A stretch of DNA of 18,734 nucleotides from CAZPZR01 sp964591105 (GTDB lineage: Bacteria; Bacillota; Clostridia; Lachnospirales; Lachnospiraceae). The position numbers and the translations under genes are program-made. How positions within the stretch are numbered: the stretch's first letter is position 1; every line of letters begins with the position of its first letter. The notes below the pieces were generated by a model. The model was not told the DNA's origin, ran no database searches, and saw nothing but the letters and a program-made list of their open reading frames with translations. The DNA lies in the NCBI GenBank assembly GCA_964591105.1, contig CAZPZR010000035.1, forward strand, positions 1-18,734, in the 5' to 3' direction. This document shows positions 6,640-13,805 of the stretch, piece after piece.

Positions 6640-8307
6640 TTGAAAAGAGAAAACAATGGAAAACTGCGTATTATCCCGCTTGGAGGTTTGGAAAAGATCG
6701 GAATGAATATTACTGCTTTCGAATATGAAGACAGTATTATAATCGTAGACTGTGGGTTGGCCTTCCCGGAAGATGGTATGCTTGGAATTGACCTTGTTAT
6801 CCCAGATGTAACGTATTTGAAAGAAAATATTGAAAAGGTGAAAGGATTCGTAATCACTCATGGACATGAAGACCATATTGGTTCTCTGCCATATGTATTG
6901 AGAGAGATGAACCTTCCAATTTACGCAACAAAACTTACAATGGGAATCATTGAAAAGAAACTGACCGAACATAACCTTCTTCGTACAACAAGAAGAAAAG
7001 TTGTAAAACATGGACAGTCCATCAATCTGGGACAGTTTCGTATTGAATTTATTAAAACAAACCACAGTATTCAGGATGCAGCAGCGCTTGCAATTTATTC
7101 ACCAGCAGGTATTGTAGTACACACCGGAGACTTTAAAGTGGATTATACACCTGTTGTAGGTGATGCAATTGATTTGCAGAGATTTGCAGAGATTGGAAAG
7201 AAAGGTGTTCTTGCATTAATGTCTGATAGTACGAATGCAGAACGTCCTGGTTTTACACAGTCAGAAAGAACGGTAGGAATCAAGTTTGATCATATTTTTG
7301 CAGAATATCAGAATACGCGTATTATTATTGCAACATTTGCATCGAACGTAGACCGTGTGCAGCAGATTATTAACTCTGCATGTAAGTATGATCGTAAAGT
7401 TGTTGTAGAAGGACGAAGTATGGTAAGCATTATCCAGGTAGCGAAAGATTTGGGATATCTGGATGTACCAGACAATACATTGATTGAAATTGATCAGATG
7501 AAAAATTATCCACCAGAGAAAACAGTACTGATCACAACAGGAAGCCAGGGAGAATCTATGGCTGCACTTTCCAGAATGGCAGCAGATGTGCATAAGAAAG
7601 TGTCCATTATGCCTGGAGATACAGTGATTTTCAGTTCTCATCCAATTCCAGGAAATGAGAAGTCTGTATCTAAGGTTGTAAATGCGTTGGCAGCAAAGGG
7701 TGCGAATGTTATTGTGCAGGATGCCCACGTATCCGGACATGCATGCCAGGAAGAGCTGAAGCTCATTTATTCCCTTGTGAAACCAAAGTATGCAATTCCA
7801 GTACATGGAGAGTACCGTCATTTGAAAGCAAACGCAGAAATCGCCAAGAATTTAGGCATTCCATCAGACAGAATTTTCATTATGCAGTCTGGGGATGTGC
7901 TTGAGATGGATGATGAAGGTGCACAGGTTGTAGATAAGGTTCACACAGGAGAAATCCTCGTAGATGGACTTGGCGTTGGTGACGTTGGAAATATCGTTCT
8001 GCGTGACCGTCAGCATTTGGCTGAGGATGGAATCTTAATTGTAGTTCTGACACTGGAGAAGGGAACGAACCAGTTACTTGCAGGACCAGACATTGTGTCC
8101 AGAGGATTTGTATATGTACGTGAATCCGAAAGCTTGATGGAAGAGGCAAGAAATCTTCTGACAGATGCAGTAGAAGATTGCCTAACACATCAGAGAAATG
8201 CTGACTGGAGTAAGATCAAATTGGTGATTCGTGAGACGATGAATGAATTCATTTGGAAGAAGACGAAGAGAAAACCAATGATTTTACCAATTATTATGGA
8301 TGTATAA
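6640..8307 (+). CDS. rnj: Ribonuclease J (beta-CASP metallo-beta-lactamase)
   Basis: RNase J is the Firmicute 5'-3' exo- and endonuclease for mRNA decay and rRNA maturation. The 555-residue length is typical. Zinc ligands lie in HGHEDH at 74-79, with further metal-site motifs in NHSIQDAAALAI, HTGDFKVD and SDSTNAERPG. A beta-CASP domain follows (ATFASNVDRVQQII, EGRSM, TTGSQGESMAALSRMA, SSHPIPGNE, VSGHACQEELK), then VHGEYRHL and a C-terminal dimerisation region. Translation begins at TTG 6640: GGAGG at 6628-6632 sits 7 bases upstream, and the protein start MKRENNGKLRIIPLGGLEKIG fits the family. It may be read through from the ireB operon. There is a perfect palindrome just after the stop, but no T-run. 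Confidence 0.94.
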   Translation: MKRENNGKLRIIPLGGLEKIGMNITAFEYEDSIIIVDCGLAFPEDGMLGIDLVIPDVTYLKENIEKVKGFVITHGHEDHIGSLPYVLREMNLPIYATKLTMGIIEKKLTEHNLLRTTRRKVVKHGQSINLGQFRIEFIKTNHSIQDAAALAIYSPAGIVVHTGDFKVDYTPVVGDAIDLQRFAEIGKKGVLALMSDSTNAERPGFTQSERTVGIKFDHIFAEYQNTRIIIATFASNVDRVQQIINSACKYDRKVVVEGRSMVSIIQVAKDLGYLDVPDNTLIEIDQMKNYPPEKTVLITTGSQGESMAALSRMAADVHKKVSIMPGDTVIFSSHPIPGNEKSVSKVVNALAAKGANVIVQDAHVSGHACQEELKLIYSLVKPKYAIPVHGEYRHLKANAEIAKNLGIPSDRIFIMQSGDVLEMDDEGAQVVDKVHTGEILVDGLGVGDVGNIVLRDRQHLAEDGILIVVLTLEKGTNQLLAGPDIVSRGFVYVRESESLMEEARNLLTDAVEDCLTHQRNADWSKIKLVIRETMNEFIWKKTKRKPMILPIIMDV

Positions 8308-8315
8308 GCTAATTA

Positions 8316-8348
8316 GGGACGTAGTAAAATTGAATTTTACTACGTCCC
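8316..8348. repeat. Perfect 15-bp palindrome after the ribonuclease J gene
   Basis: Two 15-base arms (8316-8330, beginning GGGACGTAG, and 8334-8348, ending CTACGTCCC) are exact reverse complements around a TGA triloop. There is no T-run on either side, so it is not a canonical intrinsic terminator. It could still end or protect the rnj transcript as a stem-loop, or be one copy of a dispersed palindromic repeat. Related GTCCCAAA words recur just downstream. Confidence 0.75.
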
Positions 8349-8353
8349 AAACT

Positions 8354-8398
8354 GCGATTTGCGGTGTACCAAAATGAAAAAAGGGGTGTCCCAAATGA
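8354..8398 (+). repeat. Imperfect direct repeat in front of trmR
   Basis: A GGTGTACCAAAATGA-like unit near 8363-8377 is repeated as GGTGTCCCAAATGA near 8385-8398. The word GTCCCAAA also occurs at the end of the adjacent palindrome (about 8345-8352). The second unit contains both the GGGGTG ribosome binding site and the start codon of trmR. Confidence 0.45.
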
Positions 8399-9063
8399 TA
8401 GTAGATGAGAGGATGGTAACTTATATTCGTTCTTTGGAAAGTTCTGAGTTGCCTGTGATAGAAGAGATTGAACAAGAAGCTTTGGATACGTTTGTCCCAA
8501 TCATTCGCAAGGAAACGCAAAGCTTTTTGAAAGTGTTGTTAATGATGAAAAAACCGCTTCGAGTTTTGGAAGTTGGGACAGCGGTTGGTTTCTCCGCAAT
8601 TTTAATGAGTGAATATATGCCGGAGGAAGGACATATCACAACAATTGAAAATTATGAAAAACGTATTCCGATTGCGAAACGGAATTTTGAACGAGCAGGA
8701 AAGACAGAGAAAATTACTTTGATAGAAGGCGATGCATTGGAAGTTATGAAGTCGCTGGAAGGGCCTTTTGATTTGATTTTTATGGATGCAGCGAAAGGTC
8801 AGTACATTTATTATATGCCAGAAGCGGTGCGCCTGCTTGCACCAGAAGGAATTCTGGTTTCAGACAATGTACTTCAAGATGGAGATATTATGGAATCACG
8901 ATTTGTGGTAGAACGAAGAAATCGTACGATTCACAGCAGAATGAGAGAGTATTTGTATGAGTTGAAACATCATGAGGAATTACAGACAAGTATTCTGCCA
9001 CTTGGAGATGGAGTAGCACTTAGTATTAAAAAGGAAAGAAAAGGAGAGGGAAAAGATGAATAA
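8395..9063 (+). CDS. trmR: tRNA 5-hydroxyuridine methyltransferase TrmR (YrrM-like O-methyltransferase)
   Basis: This is a class I SAM-dependent O-methyltransferase of the TrmR/YrrM family, which methylates ho5U34 of tRNA to mo5U34 for wobble decoding. From ATG 8395 it has 222 residues. The SAM loop is LEVGTAVGFSAI, followed by the acidic TIENYEKR, the metal/catalytic motif FMDAAKGQY and SDNVLQDG. Three other in-frame starts exist (TTG 8359, ATG 8374, GTG 8386). I chose 8395 because AAGGGGTG lies about 7 bases before it and the start MIVDERMVTYIRSL is family-like. Its stop overlaps the start of the U32 gene by 8 bases, so the two are translationally coupled. TrhP makes the hydroxyuridine that TrmR methylates, so this pairing supports the call over a generic catechol-type methyltransferase. 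Confidence 0.85.
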   Translation: MIVDERMVTYIRSLESSELPVIEEIEQEALDTFVPIIRKETQSFLKVLLMMKKPLRVLEVGTAVGFSAILMSEYMPEEGHITTIENYEKRIPIAKRNFERAGKTEKITLIEGDALEVMKSLEGPFDLIFMDAAKGQYIYYMPEAVRLLAPEGILVSDNVLQDGDIMESRFVVERRNRTIHSRMREYLYELKHHEELQTSILPLGDGVALSIKKERKGEGKDE

Positions 9064-10285
9064 CAGACGCCCAGAATTACTGGTTCCAGCAAGCAGCCTG
9101 GAAGTTCTTAAAACAGCAGTTATATTTGGTGCAGATGCAGTATATATTGGTGGAGAAGTATTTGGTCTTCGTGCAAAAGCGAAAAACTTCTCAAGAGAAG
9201 ATATGGTAGAAGGAATTGCATTTGCACACGCACACAATGTAAAAGTGTTTGTAACGGTAAATATTCTTGCACATAATGATGACTTGGAAGGAGTCAAAGA
9301 ATATTTGCACGAATTGAAAGAAATTGGGCCAGATGCGCTGATCATCGCGGATCCAGCAATTTTCATGCTTGCAAAAGAAATCTGTCCAGAAATTGAACGC
9401 CATGTAAGTACACAGGCAAATAATACAAACTACGGAACATATCAGTTCTGGTGGAACCTTGGCGCAAAACGTGTTGTATCTGCAAGAGAATTATCACTGA
9501 AAGAAATTCGTGAAATTCGCGATCATATTCCAGAAGAAATGGAAATCGAAAGTTTTATGCATGGAGCTATGTGCATCTCATATTCAGGAAGATGCCTGCT
9601 TAGCAACTATTTCACAGGAAGAGATGCAAATCAGGGCGCATGCACCCATCCTTGCAGATGGAAATATGCCGTAATGGAAGAAAAACGTCCAGGAGAATAT
9701 TTCCCAGTATATGAAAATGAACGTGGAACATACATTTTCAACTCAAAGGATTTGTGTATGATCGAGTATATTCCAGAAATGATTGAGGCTGGCATTGACA
9801 GCTTTAAGATTGAAGGACGTATGAAAACAGCTCTCTACGTTGCAACAGTTGCAAGAACTTACCGCAAAGCGATCGATGATTATTTGGAAGATCCTGCAAA
9901 ATATAGAGAAAACATGCCATGGTATCTGGATCAGATTTCCAACTGCACATATCGTCAGTTCACAACAGGATTCTACTTTGGCAAACCAAGTGAAGAAAGT
10001 CAGATTTATGACAGCAACACTTATGTGAAAGAATACACATATCTTGGTATCGTAGGCGGCGAAAAAGATGGTCTGTATCGCATCGAACAGAGAAATAAAT
10101 TCTCAGTAGGTGAAAAGATTGAGATCATGAAGCCAAATGGCGATAATGTAGATGTCATTGTTCAGCGCATTGTAGATGAAGATGGCAAGGAACAGGAAAG
10201 TGCACCACATCCAAAACAGGTATTATACATTGAATTAAGTGGAAAAGCAGATCAGTATGATATTTTAAGACGCGCAGAAAATTAA
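9056..10285 (+). CDS. trhP: U32 family protein, probable tRNA uridine 5-hydroxylase (TrhP/YrrO-like)
   Basis: This 409-residue protein carries the peptidase U32 signature (E165 to S183: ESFMHGAMCISYSGRCLLS), with cysteines at 173, 180, 196 and 200 that could hold an Fe-S cluster. The N-terminal part (RPELLVPASSLEVLKTAV, GADAVYIGGEVFGLRA) is a TIM-barrel-like domain; the last 90 residues form a small beta domain. U32 proteins of this subgroup are now known as TrhP, which hydroxylates U34 of tRNA using prephenate-derived material, rather than as proteases. B. subtilis has two adjacent copies (YrrN, YrrO); only one full-length YrrO-size copy is present here. AGGAGAGGG precedes the start inside the end of trmR. 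Protease activity is the older annotation and is not supported by context. Confidence 0.87.
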   Translation: MNNRRPELLVPASSLEVLKTAVIFGADAVYIGGEVFGLRAKAKNFSREDMVEGIAFAHAHNVKVFVTVNILAHNDDLEGVKEYLHELKEIGPDALIIADPAIFMLAKEICPEIERHVSTQANNTNYGTYQFWWNLGAKRVVSARELSLKEIREIRDHIPEEMEIESFMHGAMCISYSGRCLLSNYFTGRDANQGACTHPCRWKYAVMEEKRPGEYFPVYENERGTYIFNSKDLCMIEYIPEMIEAGIDSFKIEGRMKTALYVATVARTYRKAIDDYLEDPAKYRENMPWYLDQISNCTYRQFTTGFYFGKPSEESQIYDSNTYVKEYTYLGIVGGEKDGLYRIEQRNKFSVGEKIEIMKPNGDNVDVIVQRIVDEDGKEQESAPHPKQVLYIELSGKADQYDILRRAEN

Positions 10286-10298
10286 AAAAAGAAATGAG

Positions 10299-10360
10299 AA
10301 AAGCACCAAAAGGCATAGGGAAACATAAACTATATTAAATATGCCAAGAGGTGCTTTTTT
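10299..10360 (+). terminator. Long two-part hairpin with T-run, overlapping the sigK start
   Basis: An outer 9-bp stem (AAAAGCACC at 10299-10307 with GGTGCTTTT at 10350-10358) and an inner 6-bp stem (GGCATA at 10312-10317 with TATGCC at 10340-10345) are separated by small A-rich internal loops. Six T follow at 10355-10360. This fits a Rho-independent terminator for the trmR-trhP operon. Its 3' arm also contains the sigK ribosome binding site (AAGAGGTG), so in read-through RNA the hairpin would hide the sigK start. Confidence 0.65.
10305..10332 (+). promoter_or_regulatory. Candidate sigma-K/sigma-E type promoter of sigK
   Basis: CATAAACTA (10324-10332) matches the mother-cell sigma-K -10 consensus CATANNNTA. 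An AC (10305-10306) lies 17 bases before it, as in the short -35 of sigma-K promoters. The -35 consensus is minimal, so this could be chance. If real, transcription would start near 10340, at about the first ATG, leaving only TTG 10359 as a usable start with its own ribosome binding site. That would fit autoregulation by sigma-K, as known in Bacillus. Confidence 0.4.
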
Positions 10361-10976
10361 GAAATCATTTCCCCAACCACTCACGGCTGCAGAGGAAAGC
10401 TTCTATTTGCAAAAATATACAGAGGGAGACTTGGAAGCGAAACACCGGTTGATTGAACACAATTTGCGCCTCGTTGCTCATGTTGCAAAAAAATATCAGA
10501 CTTGTGAAGAAGAGACGGAGGATTTGCTTTCTATAGGAACGATAGGGCTGATTAAGGCGATTATAACATTCAATCCGGAAAAATGTGTCAGATTAGGTAC
10601 GTATGCGGCTAGATGTATAGAAAATGAAATACTTATGTATTTACGTGGGAAAAAGAAAATGGCACGTGAAGTATCTCTTTATGAGCCGATTGGAACTGAC
10701 CGAGATGGAAATGAAGTTCAGCTGTTTGACATGATCGAGGCACAGGAGGCAGATACACACCACAAGGTGGAACTGCAGGGGGATATTCAGACGCTCTATG
10801 AAAAGGTAGAATCCGTATTGTCGCCGCGGGAACGAATGGTGCTCAAAATGCGATATGGTCTGTATAATGAAGAAGAATATACACAGCGAGAGATTGCGAA
10901 AATGTTGGGAATCTCTCGTTCTTATGTTTCAAGAATTGAAAAAAGTGCAATCGAAAAGCTGCGCAGTCATTTTTAG
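10359..10976 (+). CDS. sigK: RNA polymerase sporulation sigma factor SigK (no pro-sequence)
   Basis: SigK directs late mother-cell transcription (coat and cortex maturation) during sporulation. The core matches SigK throughout: FPQPLTAAEE near the N-terminus, RLIEHNLRLVAHVAKKY, EDLLSIGTIGLIKAI and TYAARCIENEILMYLR (region 2), then EVSLYEPIGTDRDGNE and a region 4 helix-turn-helix (YTQREIAKMLGISRSYVSRIEKSAIEKL). The start is TTG 10359 (205 residues), with AAGAGGTG at 10346-10353. ATG 10341 in the same frame would add six residues but has no ribosome binding site and lies in a hairpin arm. Either way only about 3-9 residues precede FPQPL, so the inhibitory pro-sequence of Bacillus pro-sigma-K is absent, as in Clostridioides difficile. 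The gene is uninterrupted, with no skin element. Confidence 0.93.
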   Translation: MKSFPQPLTAAEESFYLQKYTEGDLEAKHRLIEHNLRLVAHVAKKYQTCEEETEDLLSIGTIGLIKAIITFNPEKCVRLGTYAARCIENEILMYLRGKKKMAREVSLYEPIGTDRDGNEVQLFDMIEAQEADTHHKVELQGDIQTLYEKVESVLSPRERMVLKMRYGLYNEEEYTQREIAKMLGISRSYVSRIEKSAIEKLRSHF

Positions 10977-10995
10977 AACTGTGCAGTATTTTTTT
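10958..10995 (+). terminator. Rho-independent terminator of sigK
   Basis: A 10-bp stem (10958-10967 with 10978-10987, including G-U pairs) around a 10-base loop is followed by A and seven T (10989-10995). The 5' arm lies within the last codons of sigK and the loop contains its stop codon. Confidence 0.85.
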
Positions 10996-11007
10996 GAGAA
11001 AAAATAC

Positions 11008-11036
11008 TTGCATTCTGGTAATACATGGTGCATAAT
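11008..11036 (+). promoter_or_regulatory. SigA-type promoter of the comM-dprA genes
   Basis: TTGCAT (11008-11013) and CATAAT (11031-11036) are 17 bases apart, just after the sigK terminator. The leader is about 100 bases and contains a perfect 10-bp palindrome TCACATGTGA (11109-11118) and a small GACC/GGTC stem near 11090-11104; neither has an assigned role. Confidence 0.55.
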
Positions 11037-11144
11037 ACAAGTTAATAATCTTAAGATTCAAAAATTCAACAATCAATATCAAAATTTATGGACCAATTCG
11101 GTCGCACATCACATGTGAACAAAGAAGAGAAGAAGAGGTGGAAA

Positions 11145-12680
11145 ATGTCAGTAAGTACAGTTTTATCGGCAGCACTTCAAGGACTTTCAGTGGCAGAAGT
11201 GCATGTAGAAGCAGATGTCAGTAATGGACTTCCAGTCTTTCATATGGTGGGATATCTGTCTTCAGAAGTGAAAGAAGCATCAGAACGCGTGCGGACAGCA
11301 ATCCGAAACAGTGGGATTACGATTCCGGCGAAAAAAATTGTGGTAAATCTTGCGCCAGCAAATGTAAGAAAGCGTGGTGCCTCCTTTGACTTGCCCATTG
11401 CATTGTCAATTCTTGCATCCATGGGAGTGGTGAATCATGAAAAATTAGAGAATATAATGGTTGTGGGAGAACTTGGACTGGATGGTCATGTGAAGAAGGT
11501 GGCTGGAATCTTACCAATTGTTATGCGTGCAAAAGAACTGGGGTGCAAAACTTGTATTCTTCCAGAAGAGAATGCGAAAGAGGGAGCATTGGTGGAGGAT
11601 ATTGCAATCTGGGGCGTACAGAATCTTCAAGAAGTGTGTCAAATTTTAAATGGAGAATGTCAAAAAGAAGCAACGAAAAGAGAAAATGGCTTTGCTTTTA
11701 CAAAAGAAGAAACAGAACTGCTTGATTTTGCGGATATTCAGGGGCAGCGTGCAGTAAAACGTGCCACGGAGGTTGCAGTGGCAGGAGGACATAACTTGTT
11801 ATTTGTGGGTCCACCGGGGAGTGGAAAATCGATGATTGCAAAGAGAATTCCCTCAATTTTGCCAAAACCATCCATGGAAGAAAGTATGCAGATTACGCAG
11901 ATTTACAGCGTGCTTGGGATGGTAGATGAAGAAAAACCGCTGATTACAGGAAGACCATTTCGCAACGTGCATCATGCAGTTACAAGAGCTGCGTTGATTG
12001 GTGGTGGAAGAATTCCCATTCCGGGAGAAATCAGCCTGGCACATGAAGGTGTCTTGTTTCTCGATGAGTTAGCGGAATTTCAAAAACCTGTCTTAGAAGT
12101 GCTTCGTCAACCATTGGAGGAGCATCAGATTCGAATTATAAGAAATCATGGAAGTTATGTCTTTCCTGCCAATTTTATCCTTGTGGCAGCTATGAATCCT
12201 TGCCCTTGTGGGAATTATCCTGATCTAACAAAGTGTACATGTACTCCGACACAAATCCAACAATATCTTGGGCGAATCAGTCAACCATTTCTAGATCGCA
12301 TTGATATATGCATTGAAGCGCCACGCATAGATTATGAATCGCTGGTCAGTAAGGAAAAGCAGGAAACATCTAAGGAAATCCGTGAAAGAGTATGTAAAGT
12401 TCGGGAAATCCAGAGAAAGAGATTCAAAGGCACAAAGATTTTAACAAATTCGATGTTAGATGTGAAGGAGCTGGATTATTATTGTCCGTTAGGTCAGGAA
12501 GAAGAAAAAATTATGAAACATGCCTTTCAGACGATGAATCTGACAGCCAGAACTTACCATAAAGTACTGAAAGTTGCGCGAACTATTGCGGATATGGATG
12601 GAAAAGAGCAGATCGAGGCTGTTCATTTGAAGGAAGCACTTGGATACCGAACATTGGATAAAAAATATTGGGGGCGATAA
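11145..12680 (+). CDS. comM: YifB/ComM family Mg-chelatase-like AAA+ ATPase
   Basis: ComM proteins are hexameric AAA+ helicases that promote branch migration during natural transformation; many non-competent Firmicutes also carry them. From ATG 11145 (AAGAGGTGG upstream) the protein has 511 residues. An N-terminal Lon-like ChlI domain (about 1-170: VEADVSNGLPVFHMVGYLSSEVKEA, VNLAPANVRKRGASFDLPIAL) is followed by the ATPase core. Walker A GPPGSGKS is at 222-229, Walker B VLFLDELAEF at about 303-312, then AAMNPCPCGNYPD with a paired-cysteine CTC and QPFLDRIDI. A C-terminal Mg_chelatase_C domain ends the protein. A longer in-frame start at 11088 lacks a ribosome binding site. dprA starts one base after the stop. 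Confidence 0.93.
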   Translation: MSVSTVLSAALQGLSVAEVHVEADVSNGLPVFHMVGYLSSEVKEASERVRTAIRNSGITIPAKKIVVNLAPANVRKRGASFDLPIALSILASMGVVNHEKLENIMVVGELGLDGHVKKVAGILPIVMRAKELGCKTCILPEENAKEGALVEDIAIWGVQNLQEVCQILNGECQKEATKRENGFAFTKEETELLDFADIQGQRAVKRATEVAVAGGHNLLFVGPPGSGKSMIAKRIPSILPKPSMEESMQITQIYSVLGMVDEEKPLITGRPFRNVHHAVTRAALIGGGRIPIPGEISLAHEGVLFLDELAEFQKPVLEVLRQPLEEHQIRIIRNHGSYVFPANFILVAAMNPCPCGNYPDLTKCTCTPTQIQQYLGRISQPFLDRIDICIEAPRIDYESLVSKEKQETSKEIRERVCKVREIQRKRFKGTKILTNSMLDVKELDYYCPLGQEEEKIMKHAFQTMNLTARTYHKVLKVARTIADMDGKEQIEAVHLKEALGYRTLDKKYWGR

Positions 12681-12681
12681 G

Positions 12682-13764
12682 ATGATGTATGAAATGTGGT
12701 TGGCAGGTGTAAGACCACTTACTTGTGAGAAGAAAAAGAAACTGCGTGCCTGTGCAGGCGACGCAAAGGCAGTTTATTATATGGAAGAAACTCAATTCAA
12801 AGAGATGGAATTTCTAAGTGAAAAGGACAGGACTACACTTGCAATGGCAAAAAAGCAGTTGGATATTGAGAAAGAATATGAAAAAGTGACCAAGCAAGGA
12901 ATTTCAGTTATTCCGTATTATATGGAAGCGTATCCGCAGCGCCTGCATCAGATACCATCTGCACCGTATGCCCTGTATTGTAAAGGGAAACTACCTGAGG
13001 AACATCAGAAAACAGTCGCAATCGTAGGTGCAAGAAAATGCACCCCTTATGGAGAACAGCTTGCGCTGGAGTATGGAGAAGTTCTAGCGAAGGCTGGTGT
13101 CCAGATTATAAGCGGAATGGCAAGAGGAATTGATGGGGCGGCGCAAAGAGGTGCATTAAATGGACAGGGAGTTACATATGGTATATTAGGATGCGGCGTA
13201 GATATCTGTTATCCCAAAGAACATCAGGGGCTTTATATGGATATCCAGAAAAAAGGAGGAATCCTGTCGGAACAGCCGCCAGGGGAACCGCCTTTTGCCA
13301 GTTATTTTCCAGCCCGCAATCGAATCATTAGTGGACTGGCAGATGCAGTGCTTGTGCTGGAGGCACGGGAAAAAAGTGGATCACTGATTACTGCAGACAT
13401 GGCATTGGAGCAGGGGAAAGATGTATATGCATTGCCGGGGCCAGTGACAAGTCCCATGAGCCAGGGGTGTCATCGCCTGATTCAGCAAGGAGCAGATATA
13501 CTTTTGAGTCCGGAAGAACTGCTAAAAGACCTTGGAATTTCCTGGGGAATGGAAGCGATGGAAAAACGGGAAAATAAAAAAGTGCTTGAAAGTACAGAAA
13601 ATATGGTGTATAGTTGTCTCGATTTGTTCCCCAAGAGTGTTCATGCGCTTGTGGATCTGACAAAATTGGAACCAGAAGTGGTCATGCGGGAACTTGTGAG
13701 CCTTCAATTAGAAGGAAAAGTAGAAGAAATATCAAAGAATTATTATGTAAGAACAAGGCGATGA
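12682..13764 (+). CDS. dprA: DNA-processing protein DprA (Smf)
   Basis: DprA protects incoming single-stranded DNA and loads RecA on it during transformation. From ATG 12682 it has 360 residues. An N-terminal helical part (about 1-100) precedes the Rossmann-like core with VAIVGARKCTPYG (112-124), IISGMARGIDGAAQRGAL (142-159), GILGCGVDICYP (167-178), SEQPPGEPPFASYFPARNRIISGL and SGSLITADMALEQGKDVYALPG. The last 60 residues form the winged-helix DprA C-terminal domain. GGGGGCG near 12671 serves the start, which lies one base after the comM stop; an in-frame ATG at 12640 lies inside comM and is not supported. Linkage with comM suggests at least a latent DNA-uptake or recombination role, but no uptake pilus genes are visible here. 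Confidence 0.94.
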   Translation: MMYEMWLAGVRPLTCEKKKKLRACAGDAKAVYYMEETQFKEMEFLSEKDRTTLAMAKKQLDIEKEYEKVTKQGISVIPYYMEAYPQRLHQIPSAPYALYCKGKLPEEHQKTVAIVGARKCTPYGEQLALEYGEVLAKAGVQIISGMARGIDGAAQRGALNGQGVTYGILGCGVDICYPKEHQGLYMDIQKKGGILSEQPPGEPPFASYFPARNRIISGLADAVLVLEAREKSGSLITADMALEQGKDVYALPGPVTSPMSQGCHRLIQQGADILLSPEELLKDLGISWGMEAMEKRENKKVLESTENMVYSCLDLFPKSVHALVDLTKLEPEVVMRELVSLQLEGKVEEISKNYYVRTRR

Positions 13765-13805
13765 TTTATGTGAGATGCCTTGATTCTTAGTGGAGGTAGT
13801 ATCAT

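Noticed and set aside
10986..11007. Perfect 9-bp AT-only-core hairpin (GTATTTTTT / AAAAAATAC)
   Set aside because: It arises from the T-run of the sigK terminator meeting an A-run before the next promoter; too weak to call a separate element.
11109..11118. Palindrome TCACATGTGA in the comM leader
   Set aside because: A single 10-bp palindrome without a second copy or a known regulator match; could be chance.
11088..11144. Longer N-terminus for ComM from ATG 11088
   Set aside because: No ribosome binding site, and the extra residues do not resemble the family; AAGAGGTGG clearly serves ATG 11145.
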